From the NCBI GenBank assembly GCA_012036325.1, contig JAAUPC010000215.1, positions 1-6,204 on the forward strand: a stretch of DNA of 6,204 bases, read 5' to 3'. The DNA comes from Paracoccaceae bacterium (lineage in GTDB: Bacteria; Pseudomonadota; Alphaproteobacteria; Rhodobacterales; Rhodobacteraceae). Shown piece after piece: positions 1 to 5,443 of this stretch; the stretch's first letter is position 1; every line of letters begins with the position of its first letter. The translations under genes and the position numbers were made by a program. The notes beneath the pieces are model-generated. The model had not been told where the DNA came from. It was given only the letters and a program-made list of their open reading frames with translations, and searched no databases.

Positions 1-649
1 CGCGATCCAGCAGCCGCTGGGCCGATGTCGTGGTCGGCACCATCGACAAGGCAGCCGCCCGGCTGCGGGCAAAGTCGGCGGCCGGGGCGTCCACCGTCGG
101 CTGGCTGCCGGTGTAGCAGTGGATCGTGGTCATTGACCCCGTCTCCACCCCCCAGTCCTGATCCAGAAGCCGCACCAATGGCGCCAGGGCATTGGTCGTG
201 CAGCTTGCGTTCGACACGATCCGCTGATCTCGCAGCATGCCCTCATTCGCGCCCAACACCACCGTCACCTCAGCCGCGGCCGAGGGTCCCGACACCAGCA
301 CTCGCCGCGCCCCGGCCTGCAAGCCGCGCCCGGCAACCTCCGCCGTATCCGCCCGCCCAGTGCATTCCAAGACCACATCCACCCCCGCCAGATCGAGGGA
401 GGAGATATCGGCCAGCCGGTGCAGGGGCAGCACATGGCCGTTGACCACCAGCGCCCCCTCCCACAACTCGACCGTTCCCCGCCAAGGGCCAAAGGTGCTG
501 TCATAGCTGAAAAGGTAGGCGCACATGTCCGGGGCCGCGATGTCGTTGATCCCGACGATCACCAACCCCGGCCAGGCCTCGGGCCGCTCGGCCCAGGCGC
601 GCAGGACCGACCGCCCGATCCGCCCGAACCCATTGATGAAGACCCGCAT
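1..649 (-). CDS. Glyceraldehyde-3-phosphate dehydrogenase-like protein, divergent (3' end outside window)
   Basis: The 216 visible codons give the N-terminal two thirds of a GAPDH-family NAD(P)-dependent aldehyde dehydrogenase. The Rossmann glycine motif INGFGRIGR is at residues 5-13 and the cofactor-specificity segment VGINDI at 32-37. The catalytic motif SNASCTTN (146-153) places the nucleophile at Cys150, with its partner His177 in TIHCYTGSQ. The family reaction is reversible oxidation of an aldehyde to an acyl phosphate, for example G3P to 1,3-bisphosphoglycerate, in the cytoplasm. The ATG at 649 has a good ribosome site, AAGGGAG (658-664), 8 nt upstream. By eye, the phosphate-site region departs from ordinary GAPDH: HCYTGSQ instead of HSYTNDQ, ADFARSRAAA instead of HKDLRRARAAA, and PTTTSA instead of PTSTGA. 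It lies 204 nt beyond bhcD on the same strand, past a hairpin block, so it may be its own unit. Family assignment is firm. The exact substrate is not, and erythrose-4-phosphate or another aldehyde is possible. Confidence 0.88.
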   Translation of the reverse strand, partial: MRVFINGFGRIGRSVLRAWAERPEAWPGLVIVGINDIAAPDMCAYLFSYDSTFGPWRGTVELWEGALVVNGHVLPLHRLADISSLDLAGVDVVLECTGRADTAEVAGRGLQAGARRVLVSGPSAAAEVTVVLGANEGMLRDQRIVSNASCTTNALAPLVRLLDQDWGVETGSMTTIHCYTGSQPTVDAPAADFARSRAAALSMVPTTTSAQRLLDR

Positions 650-657
650 CGCCCGCA

Positions 658-664
658 CTCCCTT
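658..664 (-). promoter_or_regulatory. Ribosome binding site of the GAPDH-like gene
   Basis: AAGGGAG lies 8 nt before the ATG at 649. It supports this start, after which the Rossmann motif begins almost at once (residue 5), as is usual for the family. Confidence 0.7.
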
Positions 665-712
665 GCCGTCGCGGCAGTCTCAGCCACGCGGGCACGGACG
701 TTTCAACAGAGG

Positions 713-722
713 TTTGATCAAA
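713..722. promoter_or_regulatory. TTTGATCAAA palindrome upstream of the GAPDH-like gene
   Basis: A perfect 10-bp palindrome sits 64-73 nt before the GAPDH-like ATG, in the stretch between that gene and the bhcD-side hairpins. It could be a half-turn operator for a regulator of central carbon genes. No convincing -35/-10 pair is visible around it, and a palindrome of this length can occur by chance, so this is a tentative call. Confidence 0.25.
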
Positions 723-781
723 ACTTGTGCCCATCACAATCTCCCCGCGTGTTCCCGTAGGACCCAACCCGCAGTGCGTTG

Positions 782-849
782 CCGGAGTTTTCAAAAACTC
801 CGGACCGGAGCCTTCAAAGGCTCCGGTGCGATTTCTTCGAAGAAATCGC
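782..849. repeat. Three tandem stem-loops after bhcD (palindromic intergenic element)
   Basis: Three adjacent hairpins fill this stretch, starting 4 nt after the bhcD stop. Stem 1 is 782-790 with 795-803 (9 bp, loop TCAA). Stem 2 is 804-813 with 818-827 (10 bp, loop TCAA). Stem 3 is 828-836 with 841-849 (9 bp, loop TCGA, a perfect palindrome). Spacing between them is zero. Arms of stems 1 and 2 share CCGGAG/CTCCGG, so 782-787 could alternatively pair with 821-826, and 798-803 with 805-810. No T-run follows on the minus strand, so this is not a classic intrinsic terminator. A role as a 3'-end stabiliser, an attenuating barrier between bhcD and the next gene, or a REP-like dispersed element is inferred. 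The structure itself is directly visible. Confidence 0.85.
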
Positions 850-853
850 TTTC

Positions 854-1813
854 CTAGACCTCAACCTTGGTCCCAATTCCCCGCTCCAGCGCGCGCTGCA
901 CCGCAACCGCCGCGACGGCAAGGTCTTGCAGGCCCACTCCGGTCCCGTCAAACAGCGTGACCTCGGCTGCCGCCCGTCGTCCCGGATGCCGCCCGATCAG
1001 CACATCGCCCAAGGAAGCGATGCTGGTGGCGTCCAGCGATCCATCGGCCACGGCGTGCTGCGCCTCGCCGATGCTGACCGACTGCGCCACCTCATCGGTA
1101 AAGACTGAAGCAGCGGCCACGAGTGTCACTTCAACCTCCTGCTTGCCCTTGGTGTCGGTGCCCATGCAGGCCAGATGCGTGCCCGGGCTGACATGGGCCG
1201 CCATCAGGCTGGCGGCGGGGCTGGAGGTGATGGTGATGATCACATCCGCCTCGACCATTCGCTCCAAGGGAACCGCCTCAAACGGCAGGCCAAGCTCGGC
1301 AGCAATAGCACCCAGTTTCGGCAGCATGTCGGGGTGCAGGTTCCAGGCGATGACCTTTTCAAAGGTCCGCACCCGCGCCGCCGCCCGCAGCTGGAACCCC
1401 GCCTGATGGCCTGCGCCGACCATTCCCAGCACCTTCGCATCGGTCCGCGCAAGCCGGTCGATGGAAATGGCGCTCGCCGCCGCCGTCCGTAGCGCCGTCA
1501 GAAGGCCGCCGCCGACCATCGCCGTGGGTCGCCCGGTTTCCGGATCGAACAGGAAGACGGTGGATTGGTGGTTGATGATCCCCTTGGCGGCATTGCCGGG
1601 GAAGTAGCCCCCGGCCTTGACGCCCAGCATCTGCCCCGACCGGTCCAGCCCCGACTTGAAGCCATATTGCCGCCCCTCCCCCAGCGCTTCACGCACGACG
1701 GGGAAGTTGTAAGCCTCACCCCGCGCCATGGCAGCGAAGGTGGCCTCGACCGCCGTGAAGGCGTCTTCGGGCGAGACGAGGTCAGCGATCAGGGCTTCGG
1801 GGACGATCAGCAT
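854..1813 (-). CDS. bhcD: Iminosuccinate reductase (ornithine cyclodeaminase/mu-crystallin family)
   Basis: BhcD catalyses the last BHAC step, NADH-dependent reduction of iminosuccinate to L-aspartate, which regenerates the amino donor for BhcA. The 319-residue product has the ornithine cyclodeaminase/mu-crystallin layout. An N-terminal substrate domain carries GVKAGG (64-69, Lys66) and the ALRTAAASA motif (107-115, Arg109). A Rossmann NAD-binding motif GMVGAGHQA follows (130-138). C-terminal signatures are GTDTKGKQE (218-226) and DGTGVGLQDLA (289-299). Length is normal for the family. The ATG at 1813 is preceded at 7 nt by AAAAGGA (1821-1827). It is the last gene of the bhc set, 81 nt after bhcC with a hairpin repeat between them. 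By sequence alone it could be read as a generic cyclodeaminase or an alanine/ketimine reductase. Its place after bhcA, bhcB and bhcC decides the name. Confidence 0.92.
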   Translation of the reverse strand: MLIVPEALIADLVSPEDAFTAVEATFAAMARGEAYNFPVVREALGEGRQYGFKSGLDRSGQMLGVKAGGYFPGNAAKGIINHQSTVFLFDPETGRPTAMVGGGLLTALRTAAASAISIDRLARTDAKVLGMVGAGHQAGFQLRAAARVRTFEKVIAWNLHPDMLPKLGAIAAELGLPFEAVPLERMVEADVIITITSSPAASLMAAHVSPGTHLACMGTDTKGKQEVEVTLVAAASVFTDEVAQSVSIGEAQHAVADGSLDATSIASLGDVLIGRHPGRRAAAEVTLFDGTGVGLQDLAVAAVAVQRALERGIGTKVEV

Positions 1814-1820
1814 GGGGTGG

Positions 1821-1827
1821 TCCTTTT
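1821..1827 (-). promoter_or_regulatory. Ribosome binding site of bhcD
   Basis: AAAAGGA lies 7 nt before the ATG at 1813. It falls outside the hairpin repeat at 1841-1891, so bhcD can be initiated independently of that structure. Confidence 0.7.
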
Positions 1828-1840
1828 GGCAAGCGCAGGA

Positions 1841-1891
1841 GCGGGGGTTTCACACCCCCGCACCCCCGTGGGATATTTTCGCAGAAAGAAA
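1841..1891 (-). repeat. 51-nt GC-rich hairpin repeat, copy B (bhcC-bhcD gap)
   Basis: Read on the minus strand, this stretch matches copy A at 4047-4097 at about 40 of 51 ungapped positions. It shares the blocks TTTCT, TCTG, AAATATCC, CGGGGGT and CGGGGGTG. It contains an 8-bp stem, 1841-1848 pairing with 1854-1861 around a 5-nt loop. It begins 3 nt after the bhcC stop and ends well before the bhcD ribosome site. Similar AAATATCC/GGGGGT intergenic elements are, from general knowledge, common in Rhodobacteraceae genomes. Their role is not settled. Here it could modulate bhcD expression relative to bhcABC. Confidence 0.75.
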
Positions 1892-1894
1892 GGC

Positions 1895-3058
1895 TTAGTA
1901 GGCTTTGCCACGGGCCGAGACGGGCCAGACCACCTCCACCACACCGTTCCGGACGCCGACATACCAGTCATGCACGTTACAGGTCGGGTCGCAGTGGCCG
2001 GGGACCAGCTTCAGCTTGTCGTTGACCTTCAGCACGCCTGCCGGGTCTTCGACCACGCCATGTTCATCGCTGCATTTGACGTATTTCACATCCGTGCGGC
2101 CAAAGATCACCGGCAACCCGCTGTCCACCGATTGCGCCTTCAGACCCGCATCGACGATGGCCTTGTCGGCCTTGGCGTGACTCATGACCGAGGTCAGGAT
2201 GAAAAGCGCGTTCTCCCATTCGCCTTGGTCGATCCGCTTGCCGTCCTTGTCAAGGATACGGCCATAATCCGCGTCCATGAAGGCGTAACTGCCGCATTGA
2301 AGTTCGTTGTAAACCCCTGAGGTGGACTCAAAATAGTAACTGCCAGTTCCACCGCCGCCGACGATGTCGCAGGCAATGCCATCGGCCTTCAGCGTATCCA
2401 CCGCGTCCTTCACCTGCGCCACGGCAAGGGCGATCTTCGCCTTGCGGTCGTCATAGCTGTCCATGTGCTGCATAGCACCCTGATAGGCCTGGATGCCCGC
2501 GAACTTCAGCCCCGGGGCCGCGTCAATCGCACGTGCCAAAGCCACAACCTCTGGCGTGGTCTTTACCCCGCAGCGCCCCGCGCCGCAGTCGATCTCAACC
2601 AGGCATTCGATGGTCGTGCCATGCTTCACCGCCGCCGCCGACAGGTCGGCCACGTTGTCCAGCATATCCACACAGCAGATCGCCCGTGCGCCAAAACGGG
2701 GGATGCGGGCCAGACGGTCAATCTTGGCCGGATCACGCACCTGGTTCGACACCAGCACATCCTTGATGCCGCCCCGCGCAAACACCTCGGCTTCGCTGAC
2801 CTTCTGGCAGCAGACGCCAACCGACCCGCCCAGCCGTTCCTGCAAGAGTGCCACGTCCACCGACTTGTGCATCTTGCCATGCACGCGGTGCCGCATGCCG
2901 TGCGCCTTGGCATAATCGCCCATCTTCTTGATGTTCCGCTCCAGCGCATCAAGGTCCAGCACCAGGCAAGGGGTCTGGATATCGGCCTCGGCCATCCCGG
3001 GTAGGGCGGGAATGTCATAGCCGACTTCAAGGCCGTCGAATTTCGGATGTGTGTTCAT
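1895..3058 (-). CDS. bhcC: Beta-hydroxyaspartate aldolase (D-threonine aldolase-like, PLP fold type III)
   Basis: BhcC joins glycine and glyoxylate into beta-hydroxyaspartate, the carbon-carbon bond-forming step of the BHAC. The 387-residue protein has the alanine-racemase-type N-terminal barrel and the C-terminal metal domain of D-threonine aldolases and D-serine dehydratases. The entry motif TPCLVLDLDALERN spans 29-42. The PLP lysine motif RVHGKMHKS (58-66) makes Lys62 the likely Schiff-base residue. EIDCGAGRCGV (155-165) and the glycine-rich phosphate loop VGGGGTGS (233-240) follow. GHCDPTC (354-360) contains His355 and Asp357, expected ligands of the divalent metal. The ATG at 3058 follows the bhcB stop by 4 nt, and its ribosome site AAAGGG lies in the last bhcB codons, so the two genes are probably translationally coupled. 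A plain D-threonine aldolase annotation would be likely without the gene context. Confidence 0.93.
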   Translation of the reverse strand: MNTHPKFDGLEVGYDIPALPGMAEADIQTPCLVLDLDALERNIKKMGDYAKAHGMRHRVHGKMHKSVDVALLQERLGGSVGVCCQKVSEAEVFARGGIKDVLVSNQVRDPAKIDRLARIPRFGARAICCVDMLDNVADLSAAAVKHGTTIECLVEIDCGAGRCGVKTTPEVVALARAIDAAPGLKFAGIQAYQGAMQHMDSYDDRKAKIALAVAQVKDAVDTLKADGIACDIVGGGGTGSYYFESTSGVYNELQCGSYAFMDADYGRILDKDGKRIDQGEWENALFILTSVMSHAKADKAIVDAGLKAQSVDSGLPVIFGRTDVKYVKCSDEHGVVEDPAGVLKVNDKLKLVPGHCDPTCNVHDWYVGVRNGVVEVVWPVSARGKAY

Positions 3059-3062
3059 GATG

Positions 3063-4046
3063 TTACCCTTTCATCCAAGGCAGGTTGTCCAGATCGACGT
3101 TGCCGCCGGTGATGATGACGCCGACGCGACGGCCGCGGAAGACCTCCGGGTTGGCCAGGATCGCGGCCAGGGGGACGGCGCAAGACGGCTCCATCACGAT
3201 CTTCATCCGCTTCCAGGTCAGCTTCATCGCGTCGATGATCTGATCCTCGGTCGCAGTGAAGATGTCGGTGACGGTCGACTGCACGAAGTGCCAGGTCAGG
3301 TCCTTGAGTGGCACCTTCAACCCATCCGCAATCGTTTCCGGCGCGTCGTCGGCGATGATGTGGCCCGCTTTGAAGCTGCGATAGGCGTCGTCAGCGTTCT
3401 TCGGTTCCGCCGCATAGACCTGCACGCCGGGCGCGGTGGAGCGCACGGTCAGGCAGGTGCCCGAGATCATGCCACCGCCACCGATCGGGGCGATGATCGC
3501 ATCCAACCCATCCACCTGATCCAGAAACTCACGCGAACAGGTGGCTTGCCCCGCAATCACGCGAGCGTCGTTGTAGGGGTGGACGAATTCCCCCCCGGTG
3601 CGGGCCTGCACTTCGGCAAAGACCGCCTCGCGGCTGGTGGTCGACGGCTCACATTCCGTGATCACCCCGCCATAGCCGCGCACCGCGTCCTTCTTGGCCT
3701 GCGGGGCGGTGCGCGGCATGACGACGTTGCAGGGAATGCCACGGCGCCCGGCGGCGTAGCTCAGGGAAAGCGCATGGTTGCCGCTGGAATGGGTGCAGAC
3801 GCCTTTGGCGGCCATCTCGTCCGAAAGGCCAAAGACCGCGTTACAAGCCCCGCGCACCTTGAAGGCACCCGCCTTCTGGAAGTTCTCGCATTTGAAGAAC
3901 AGCTCCGCCCCGGTCAGATCATTCAGGTAAGCAGAGGTGAGGACCGGCGTGCGGTGGATATGGGGGGCGATGCGGGCATGGGCGGCCAGCACATCGTCAA
4001 AGGTCGGGACCAACAGGCCGTGCATATCCTTCATGTCTTTTTCCAT
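3063..4046 (-). CDS. bhcB: Beta-hydroxyaspartate dehydratase (serine/threonine dehydratase family, PLP fold type II)
   Basis: BhcB removes water from beta-hydroxyaspartate to give iminosuccinate, the substrate of BhcD. The 327-residue product is a fold-type-II PLP enzyme. KCENFQKAGAFKVRGACNA (52-70) holds the Schiff-base Lys63. HSSGNHALSLSYAA (86-99) is the substrate/PLP-ring loop, PIGGGGMISG (187-196) the phosphate-binding glycine loop, and GVIITGGNVD (309-318) the C-terminal PLP contact. An upstream in-frame extension reaches 4214, but it overlaps bhcA and translates the intergenic hairpin, so I reject it. The remaining candidates are ATGs at 4046, 4034 and 4025. None has a strong Shine-Dalgarno at good spacing. 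I use 4046, the first ATG after the repeat. Conserved sequence begins at about residue 13. It is 62 nt after bhcA and 4 nt before bhcC. Confidence 0.92.
   Translation of the reverse strand: MEKDMKDMHGLLVPTFDDVLAAHARIAPHIHRTPVLTSAYLNDLTGAELFFKCENFQKAGAFKVRGACNAVFGLSDEMAAKGVCTHSSGNHALSLSYAAGRRGIPCNVVMPRTAPQAKKDAVRGYGGVITECEPSTTSREAVFAEVQARTGGEFVHPYNDARVIAGQATCSREFLDQVDGLDAIIAPIGGGGMISGTCLTVRSTAPGVQVYAAEPKNADDAYRSFKAGHIIADDAPETIADGLKVPLKDLTWHFVQSTVTDIFTATEDQIIDAMKLTWKRMKIVMEPSCAVPLAAILANPEVFRGRRVGVIITGGNVDLDNLPWMKG
3066..3071 (-). promoter_or_regulatory. bhcC ribosome binding site inside the end of bhcB
   Basis: AAAGGG forms the last two sense codons (Lys-Gly) of bhcB, directly before its TAA, and lies 7 nt from the bhcC ATG. 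This placement fits coupled translation of the dehydratase and the aldolase. Confidence 0.75.
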
Positions 4047-4097
4047 TTTCTGTCTGAAGAAATATCCTGCGGGGGTCCGGGGGTGCAAAACCCCGGG
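4047..4097 (+). repeat. 51-nt GC-rich hairpin repeat, copy A (bhcA-bhcB gap)
   Basis: On the + strand this is the counterpart of copy B at 1841-1891, in inverted orientation, with about 40 of 51 positions identical. It forms a 6-bp stem, 4077-4082 with 4091-4096, around an 8-nt loop. It fills most of the 62-nt bhcA-bhcB gap and directly abuts the bhcB ATG, so the bhcB translation initiation region is made of repeat sequence. It may be a dispersed Rhodobacteraceae intergenic element, and its effect on the operon is unknown. Confidence 0.75.
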
Positions 4098-4108
4098 ATC
4101 AAGGCAGA

Positions 4109-5293
4109 TCACTCCGCCGCCATGGCCATCGCGGGCACCGTGCCACGGTAGTAGTCCTGCGCCGCCGCCACGCCCGAGCCAAGGGTAATCGGCCACCCCA
4201 AATCCGCCATGCACATCTCGGCCGCGGCCAGCCCCGACAGCACCATGACATCGGTCAGCATACCCAGATGCCCGATGCGGAAGACCTTTCCGGCCACTTC
4301 CCCAAGCCCCACACCAAAAGCGACCCCATATTTGCTGGCCGCCAGCTGCACCAAGGCCGTGCCGTCACAGCCCGCCGGAACTTTCACCGCTGTCACGGTG
4401 TCGGAATAAAGGTCCGGGGTCGCGGCATAGGGCGTCATCCCCCAGGCCGTGATCGCCCGGCGGACGCCTTCGGCGAGGCGGTGGTGGCGGGCATAGACAT
4501 TCTCCAGCCCCTCAGCTTCCAGAAGGTCAATTGCATGGGCCAGGCCCGCAATCAGGCCAACCGGGGGGGTATAGGGAAACCCGCCGCGGGCATAAGCAGT
4601 CAGCATGTCCTTGAAATCAAAAAAGGTGCGCGGCAGCGTCGCCGTCTCCATCGCCGCAATCGCCTTGGGGCTTAACCCCAGGATCGCCAGACCCGCCGGA
4701 AGCATGAAGCCCTTCTGGCTGCCCGCAACTGCGATATCGACGCCCCATCCCGTGAACTCAAACGGCATCGACCCGATGGAGGACACGCCGTCCACCATCA
4801 GCATCGCCCCATGCCCCGCCGCATCCATCGCGCGGCGGATGCCCGCGATGTCGGACTTCACACCCGTTGCCGTCTCGTTATGCGTGGCAAGGACCGCCTT
4901 GATCGTCGGGTCGGCCTTCAGCGCTGCTTCAATTGCCGCCAAAGGCGCACCCTGCCCCCACGGCGTCTCGATGATCTGGACGCGCAACCCGTGGCGCTGG
5001 CAAAGGTCAATCCAGCGGTGGCTGAACATGCCGAACCGCGCGGCCAGAACCGTGTCGCCGGGGGAAAGCGTGTTGGAAATTGCCGCCTCCCACCCGCCAG
5101 TGCCGGTGGACGGGAGCAAGATGACCTCACCCGCCGCCATCTTCAGCACCCGCCGCACACCTTCAACCGCTGGCTTGAAAATCCGCGCAAAGGCGGGGCT
5201 GCGGTGGTCCAGCGTCGGCATGTCACAGGCTTTGCGCACGCTTTCCGGGATGTTGGTCGGGCCGGGAATGAAGACAGGGTTCTGGAAGGACAT
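4109..5293 (-). CDS. bhcA: Aspartate-glyoxylate aminotransferase (class V, PLP fold type I)
   Basis: BhcA transfers the amino group of L-aspartate to glyoxylate, giving glycine and oxaloacetate. It thus supplies glycine to BhcC and releases the cycle's C4 product. The 394-residue protein is a class V aminotransferase of the serine-glyoxylate/alanine-glyoxylate type. It has FIPGPTNIP at 8-16, the PLP phosphate loop PSTGTGGWE (61-69), the ring-nitrogen aspartate Asp168 in MVDGVSSIGS (166-175), the Schiff-base Lys194 in GSQKGFMLP (191-199), and the carboxylate-binding arginine Arg339 in KVFRIGHLG (336-344). A GTG at 5308 would add five residues. I prefer the ATG at 5293 because GGAGAG sits 7 nt upstream and the product then starts close to the FIPGPTN motif, as in the family. 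It is first in the bhc operon and divergent from bhcR. Without the neighbours it would be called serine-glyoxylate aminotransferase. Confidence 0.93.
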   Translation of the reverse strand: MSFQNPVFIPGPTNIPESVRKACDMPTLDHRSPAFARIFKPAVEGVRRVLKMAAGEVILLPSTGTGGWEAAISNTLSPGDTVLAARFGMFSHRWIDLCQRHGLRVQIIETPWGQGAPLAAIEAALKADPTIKAVLATHNETATGVKSDIAGIRRAMDAAGHGAMLMVDGVSSIGSMPFEFTGWGVDIAVAGSQKGFMLPAGLAILGLSPKAIAAMETATLPRTFFDFKDMLTAYARGGFPYTPPVGLIAGLAHAIDLLEAEGLENVYARHHRLAEGVRRAITAWGMTPYAATPDLYSDTVTAVKVPAGCDGTALVQLAASKYGVAFGVGLGEVAGKVFRIGHLGMLTDVMVLSGLAAAEMCMADLGWPITLGSGVAAAQDYYRGTVPAMAMAAE

Positions 5294-5300
5294 CTGGGTT

Positions 5301-5306
5301 CTCTCC
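5301..5306 (-). promoter_or_regulatory. Ribosome binding site that fixes the bhcA start
   Basis: GGAGAG lies 7 nt before the ATG at 5293. The alternative GTG at 5308 lies upstream of this site and so could not use it. Confidence 0.7.
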
Positions 5307-5348
5307 ACTGAATGTCCCTTCTTCTACGCCCTCTCAGGCCCATTCACA

Positions 5349-5374
5349 ATTTTTCGAAAAGATTTTTCAAAATC
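5349..5374. promoter_or_regulatory. Paired AT-rich palindromes, candidate BhcR operator/bhcA promoter region
   Basis: Two adjacent palindromes lie between the divergent bhcA and bhcR starts: TTTTCGAAAA (5351-5360, perfect) and GATTTT-tc-AAAATC (5361-5374, perfect arms around 2 nt). They can also be read as a direct repeat of ATTTTTC(G)AAAA with a 13-nt step. On the minus strand they overlap a weak promoter-like pair for bhcA, TTGAAA (5367-5372) and GTGAAT with 17 nt between. IclR-family regulators bind such palindromes in divergent promoter regions, so this is the best operator candidate in the window. The structure is seen. Binding by BhcR is inferred. The TTC(G)AA cores also resemble those of the hairpins at 782-849, so a dispersed palindrome is an alternative. 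Confidence 0.5.
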
Positions 5375-5398
5375 ACCATCCCATGCTATTTCTTATCC

Positions 5399-5426
5399 CA
5401 AGCAAAGGCTTGCGCTTTTTCAGCGC
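5399..5426. promoter_or_regulatory. Two overlapping inverted repeats in the bhcR leader
   Basis: CAAGC/GCTTG (5399-5403 and 5408-5412, 4-nt loop) overlaps by one base with GCGCT/AGCGC (5412-5416 and 5422-5426, 5-nt loop). They lie just before the bhcR ribosome site GGGAAGGG (5428-5435). They could be an autoregulatory operator or a leader hairpin limiting bhcR translation. The stems are only 5 bp, so confidence is modest. Confidence 0.35.
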
Positions 5427-5427
5427 T

Positions 5428-5435
5428 GGGAAGGG
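5428..5435 (+). promoter_or_regulatory. Ribosome binding site of bhcR
   Basis: GGGAAGGG ends 8 nt before the ATG at 5444 and supports that start. Confidence 0.7.
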
Positions 5436-5443
5436 CAACAAAG

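Noticed and set aside
501..794. Small minus-strand frame between bhcD and the GAPDH-like gene
   Set aside because: It overlaps the 5' part of the GAPDH-like gene in another frame and includes hairpin sequence. It has no ribosome site or domain.
782..849. Classic rho-independent terminator for the bhc operon
   Set aside because: The stems are strong but none is followed by a T-run on the minus strand, so the interval is listed as a structured repeat.
1565..2320. + strand reading frame opposite bhcC, the gap and bhcD
   Set aside because: It overlaps two confident genes antisense, reads through the hairpin repeat, and has no family motif.
1841..4097. Composite transposon bounded by the inverted repeats
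   Set aside because: There is no transposase between them, no target duplications are visible, and bhcBC are native members of the conserved operon order.
3051..4151. Long + strand reading frame (366 codons) opposite bhcB
   Set aside because: It is antisense to a gene with intact PLP-enzyme motifs and arises from high GC content. Its translation is Arg/Gly/His-rich with no recognisable domain.
4047..4214. N-terminal extension of bhcB by 56 codons
   Set aside because: It would overlap bhcA by 106 nt and translate the intergenic repeat. Homologous dehydratases start close to the conserved PTFDD segment.
5294..5308. GTG start of bhcA five codons upstream
   Set aside because: The GGAGAG ribosome site lies downstream of this GTG and is well placed for the ATG at 5293.
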